Of a DNA stretch of 64,000 nucleotides, positions 60,059 through 64,000 are shown piece by piece; the first letter of the stretch is position 1, and every line of letters begins with the position of its first letter. The stretch covers positions 10,650,001-10,714,000 of the forward strand of contig NW_026622997.1 in assembly GCF_023065955.2 (NCBI RefSeq), read 5' to 3'. The notes beneath the pieces were generated by a model. It was not told the DNA's origin. It ran no database searches and saw only the letters and a list, made by a program, of their open reading frames with translations. The translations under genes and the position numbers were made by a program. This DNA comes from Ursus arctos (taxonomy: Eukaryota; Chordata; Mammalia; Carnivora; Ursidae).

Positions 60059-61394
60059 CTGGCAGGAGGAGAAACAAACATGCAGGGCGTCAGGACCTGA
60101 GTCAGATCTGCTTGACTTTGCCCAAGGGCCCCACCCACTTCTCCAACAGGATTTAAGGGAGGAACAGGACCTCAGCATCCGCCAGAAGAGCAGCCAAGAC
60201 GAAGGGTGAAGACTCAATCAAGGACAAAGTCTCCTGCTTCTTGGATAAAACAAGAATGTGCTAGAAATTTAATATTCCATAAAGCCTTACTAGAGAACAT
60301 GTGTCAATTTTTCCAAACGGTGCTTTTGCTGTTGTAAAAATGCAAAGCCATGACAAGGATGTTTTAGATCAAGGACCAAGGGGTTTTAACTGTGGCTGTT
60401 TTGAGTTGACCAGGGACAATCCCAAGATGACAGATAACAGAGCCGTGAAACCCAAGGCCATCAGTCCATGTACTACCCCCTTGTGCAACAATAAACTTCT
60501 CTCCCAGGCCATAGGCCACCCTTGAACAGAACTGTCAACTATCTAAATCTTTTCCTTATAGCACTTCACATTTTCTTTCCAGCTTTTTCTGTACCAATCT
60601 TACATGATTTTTCTATTTAAGAGAAAGAAGCCTTTGAAACCAGTTTTTACCCTAGGCATTCAGCTCTCTCCCACCCTGTTCCTATTTGCAACTTAAACGA
60701 CCTCTGTGCCAAATGCCTGTTTTCTCAAGTCACTGATGTTAGCTTTTAGGTGTTGAGGACAGGCCAGTGAGGCTGGCATTTGGAGGCTGGGGAGTGGTCC
60801 GGCTCCCCTCCGTTCACCATCTGGGCTCAAGGTGGGGATGCTATCTTGTGGCTTTGAGTATAACAACAAGGTTCTGTTCAGCTGCACTGCCCACTTTCTC
60901 TGTCACTCTCATTTCCCACTGCTCAGGATTCAAGAGAACAAAGGGCACTTCTGTCGGCTGAGCCCGGGCCATGGTGTAGACTCTGCCGCACCTGTTCAGA
61001 GCCAGGTGCTAGTGCTGCATTGGCAACCGGCCTGACGGGGAAATGGGTGGCGATGCCTCCATCCCCATGCTCAGAACACAGGCTCTGCAAATGCTCATGG
61101 AATGGAATATCTCCACCACTGCTCCCCTGACCAATGTCTGTCTTTTGCCAGGGATTCCTCCTCCCTGTGGAAGTTATTGGAGGGGATGATTCTCAGGGTC
61201 CGTCGCTTTACGTGCAGGGGATAGCCAGTCCCCAGTGAGCAGCTCCTGAAATGAGCACGGGATACTGTGTAAGGCAAGCTAGGGCACGAGGGAGGCCCCC
61301 TGACTTGTCGGCCCCCAAACAAAGGTGCATCAGGCCACGCTCGTCACCTTCACAGATGATTGGGTGCCGTGACCTCCTCTAACCCTCTGACTGA

Positions 61395-61550
61395 AGAGTT
61401 CTTAATCCTGGTTGTATGTCATAATCACTCAGGGACATTTAAAAACCATCCCTGTTGAATCCCACCACAGACCAATGAAATCAGAGTTTTGGAGCTCGGG
61501 GCCCAGACATTATTTTACAGGCTCCTGGCTGACTTTAATGTGTAGCTGGG
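61395..61550 (+). mobile_element. MER5-like hAT relic in intron 12
   Basis: TTCTTAATCCTGGTTGTATG, CATAATCACTCAGGGACATT, CAATGAAATCAGAGTTTTGG and CTGACTTTAATGTGTAGC follow the layout of MER5-type elements. Confidence 0.65.
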
Positions 61551-62999
61551 GTGGAGGGCATTGCTCCAACAACCAGGAGGATCCCCACAGGATCAGCTCT
61601 GTAGAAGCCTCGGGTCATGTGGAAGGCATGGCGCTTCCGGTCCAGGTGCCTGCCGCTCAGGGTGTGGTCTGCAGGCCATCACCTGTGAGCTCATAAGAGA
61701 CGCAGGTTCTCAGACCTCCCCACCTCCACCCCACCCCCAACTTACTGAATTAAGATCTGTTTTTGAATAAGATGCCCACATGATGCATATTCAACTTTGA
61801 GAAGCTTCCAGAGTTAGGAGGACCTTGGCTTGATCTTGGCCCTTGAATTCTGCTTTTTTGAACGACCCACTTATGCTGTTTCTTTGGGCCCAAGCCTGGA
61901 CCCTACTTCCTCCATGGCTCCCCTGGAAATTAATTGTCCAGACACATAAGACTCCATCGCTTGACTGGCTACAAACTCAGATGAGCCCAAGGGGCCTGTT
62001 TTTCACACTCCCAGCTCTGGATGGATGGAGTGGCAAAGGGTATGCCTTGAAGAACATGTGTTTTGTCTCTAACTGCCTCCAGCAATAATAAAAAAACAGA
62101 CTTCCTCTGGTTATTGCTGGGGGGGGGGTGGGCTGTGTGTGAGGGTTCCTTGAGGCCAGCGAGAAATGCCTGACTTCTTTCTACCAATCTTAACGGAGGC
62201 TTTTGCTACCTTTATAATGTTGGCACCAGGACATTATTCTCTGGGGTGGAACATTCTCTAAATCATAGCACTAAGGAAACTGGGCTGTGCTTCCAAGCCC
62301 AAGAGAACAGTGCTCCTGAAATAGTATGTTATGTAAGTGCTGTGTTTTGCCACTGCACAAGAAATTGTTCTAGATAAAGTTTATTAAACGTGGCAAGAGA
62401 AAGAAGAATAGGTTTTCACTCTGTGAGTGGTGGAGCTGGGCTCCTGCCAACATCATTCACTGTGTCTGGGGAAAGCCGAGGGAGACACGGACAGGAGCTG
62501 CCTCATCTCTTTTTCCAAAAAGCAAAGAAAACTAAATATAGCCAAGTGGAAACGATAGCACCTTTGACGGTACTGGAAGGTTTAAGTTATTCAAATCTTC
62601 CAAGCTGATTCTAGCCCACACATTCTCTTTAATCATCAATCTGGAAAGTGTGCCTCCCATTCTATTTGGAAAACTTCCTTTGCAATCGAGCCTCTTAGGA
62701 GTGTACTCTGACCTACTTGATCAAGGTCTAGAATCAAGTGGCTTTTTGCAACACGCTGCAATGTATTTTATTTCATTTTATTTTATTTTTTGCGATGTAT
62801 TTTAGATTGCAGTTTGCAATCTATTGCATACAGTTGATCCACCTGGTCAGCTGTCCCTAGATCAGTGACCTGGAGGGTTAATGTATCATGCCATTCCAGC
62901 CCACTAACTCACAGAAGCTCATTTTCTTATTGGATTAGGGAGAAAAGGGGAAGGAGATGGAGGGATGGGACTCTTGTGAGGTGGGAAAGGATGGTGCGT

Positions 63000-63520
63000 A
63001 GTTAAACCTAAGTTAGATCATGCCTCATTTCTGCTCAAAATCCTCTAATGGCTCCTCTGCTCACTTGGAATCAAAGCCGAAGTCCTTACAAGGGCTCACA
63101 GTTCTTTATGTGGTGTACACCATCCACTCTCCCTTGCCACCTTTGCTCCCCGCTCTGGTTTCCTTGCTACTCATTGAACACACCAAACATGCTCTGGCCT
63201 CAGGGCCTTTGCATTTCATTTCTCCTGGCTGCAAAGGTTGCTCCTTTCCTTCTGTCAGGTTTCTGTTAAATGTCACCCTGTTAGAGAGGTTTTCCCTGAT
63301 CACCCCACCCCCACAACATTCCCTCCCTCCCTTACCCTATTTTATATTTTCTTATTATGTGCATAACTGTACTATACTAAATATACTTTATTGTCCAGCC
63401 CCCGCCCCTTAAGACCACAAACCCCATGAGGGTTGGCACCTCTGTTGTGTTCATTGCTGTGTCTCCAGCACAAAACAGCATCTAGACATTCAGCATGAAA
63501 TAAAGGTTTGGGGAACAAAT
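63000..63520 (+). mobile_element. L2 LINE 3' fragment
   Basis: AAATCCTCTAATGGCTCCTC, CAAAGCCGAAGTCCTTACAA, CAGGGCCTTTGCATTTCATT, AGAGAGGTTTTCCCTGATCA and TTGTGTTCATTGCTGTGTCT are the expected L2 3' coding and UTR text. The 130-codon open frame here (63020-63412) is a relic of it, not a gene. Confidence 0.9.
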
Positions 63521-63524
63521 CTAC

Positions 63525-63655
63525 AACCCTGTGATGTGGGTGGTATCACTCCCATGTACGGAAGAGCTCAGATTACTTAAGTAACTTGCCTAGGGACACA
63601 CAGCTGGTGGGTGACTTAGTCACACCTAAAATCCCCATTTGTTTAATTCTAAGGC
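63525..63655 (+). repeat. MIR relic
   Basis: TGATGTGGGTGGTATCACTC, AGTAACTTGCCTAGGGACAC and ACAGCTGGTGGGTGAC are MIR-like, just after the L2 fragment. Confidence 0.8.
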
Positions 63656-64000
63656 TCAGTTTCTTTAAACTCCACTGTGTCTGCCTGTTCCCTTGAGTCC
63701 TTTATACCAACTACTCTTGTCTTTAAGAATTACCTTTCCTACCTTAAGGGATAGGACAAGTGGTAGATCTCTCAGTTTCCAAAAAAAAATATACCATGAC
63801 GATTTCCTAATTGTTAGTCACATTACTACATCTCTGGAGATTTGTTCCCCTAAGGTTGGGTAGGTTTCTTAGAATTAGGACTTTAGGAATATTCCCCATT
63901 TTTCTGGGAATATCTTCCTAAAGCCTCACAAGGGTACTCACTGTGGCTTGGGACAGCCACCGAATCCAGAAATCTTGAAAACAACTGGGACGTGTGAGTT

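Larger units (their letters stand above)
38540..64000 (-). other. F13A1: F13A1 gene, 3' part (coagulation factor XIII A chain)
   Basis: This is the 3' end of the gene for the factor XIII A subunit. That protein is a transglutaminase that cross-links fibrin gamma and alpha chains after thrombin activation and also acts inside monocytes and platelets. Three exons are recognisable by direct translation (60058-59898, 46468-46332, 40252-40099), in the correct order and phase. The transcript continues to a polyadenylation signal at 38565-38560. The numbering of the encoded residues fits human mature factor XIII-A without any insertion or deletion from residue 582 to 731. The catalytic Cys314, His373 and Asp396 (established for the human protein) are encoded upstream of this window. 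No other gene is seen on either strand. The identity is secure because the last exon is almost identical to the human C-terminus as I recall it. Confidence 0.97.
60059..64000 (-). other. F13A1: F13A1 intron 12 (partial)
   Basis: Sequence upstream of exon 13 on the minus strand. I looked for the exon 12 peptide (the Ig-like first barrel) and did not find it, so the intron runs past the window edge. It contains a MER5-like relic (about 61400-61545), an L2 3' fragment (63000-63520) and a MIR (63525-63650). The 60.1-61.4 and 61.55-63.0 kb blocks show no recognisable element. Confidence 0.85.

Noticed and set aside
59899..60138. Alternative minus-strand frame of 81 codons over exon 13
   Set aside because: It is a shadow in another frame of F13A1 exon 13 plus intron; the correct frame matches factor XIII-A.
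63020..63412. 130-codon open frame
   Set aside because: It coincides with an L2 LINE 3' fragment, and the neighbouring sequence continues in L2 and MIR order.
1..64000. CRISPR arrays, prokaryotic operons, phage or plasmid modules
   Set aside because: None is present. The direct repeats seen are target-site duplications, microsatellites or tandem duplications of mammalian type.
60059..64000. F13A1 exon 12
   Set aside because: No sequence resembling the end of the previous exon (Ig-like barrel 1) was found on the minus strand, so it must lie beyond the window.

Overview
This window is vertebrate, specifically carnivoran, nuclear DNA. It has no operons and no dense coding. It contains split exons with GT/AG borders, microsatellites, and L1, L2, MIR, MaLR and hAT repeats. 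It also has many tRNA-derived CAN-SINEs. The youngest SINE type (GCCTGGGTGGCACAGC head, a 'gcctgcttcttcctctcccac' body and an AAATAAATAAAATCTTTAAA tail) matches, from memory, the arctoid and especially bear (Ursidae) form rather than the dog or cat forms. I therefore infer a bear or a close relative; no species-level claim can be made from the sequence alone.

The only protein-coding gene I can support is the 3' end of F13A1 (coagulation factor XIII A chain, a plasma and cellular transglutaminase), on the minus strand. Three coding exons are present: 60058-59898, 46468-46332 and 40252-40099 (stop TAA). They correspond to human exons 13-15. All splice borders are canonical and the reading phases fit together exactly. 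They encode the end of beta-barrel 1 and all of beta-barrel 2. The 3' UTR runs to an AATAAA at 38565-38560. Exon 12 and everything upstream, including the catalytic core, lie beyond position 64000.

Layout: 1-38.5 kb is intergenic DNA downstream of F13A1, mostly layered retroelements. These are a young L1 5' end and an older L1 at 0-3.5 kb, an L1 3' end at 7.6-8 kb, an MLT1-like LTR inside a hAT element at 11.8-12.6 kb, an MLT1A-like LTR inside an L2 at 15.3-16.1 kb, a large antisense L1 cluster at 16.1-21.5 kb, another L1 3' end with two SINEs at 24.5-25.6 kb, and a degenerate tandem array at 26.0-26.5 kb. The 26.5-38.5 kb stretch is quiet and AT-rich, with few recognisable elements. From 38.5 to 64 kb the window is F13A1 transcript (3' UTR, exons and introns). 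Its introns carry several SINEs with intact target-site duplications, MIR relics, a (CA)n close to an exon and a roughly 500-bp polypyrimidine tract.

I found no new biological system. The most useful items are the complete exon model with residue-level correspondences to human factor XIII-A, the degenerate satellite-like array at 26.0-26.5 kb, the long polypurine/polypyrimidine tract and UG repeat in intron 13, and a set of datable nested insertions.
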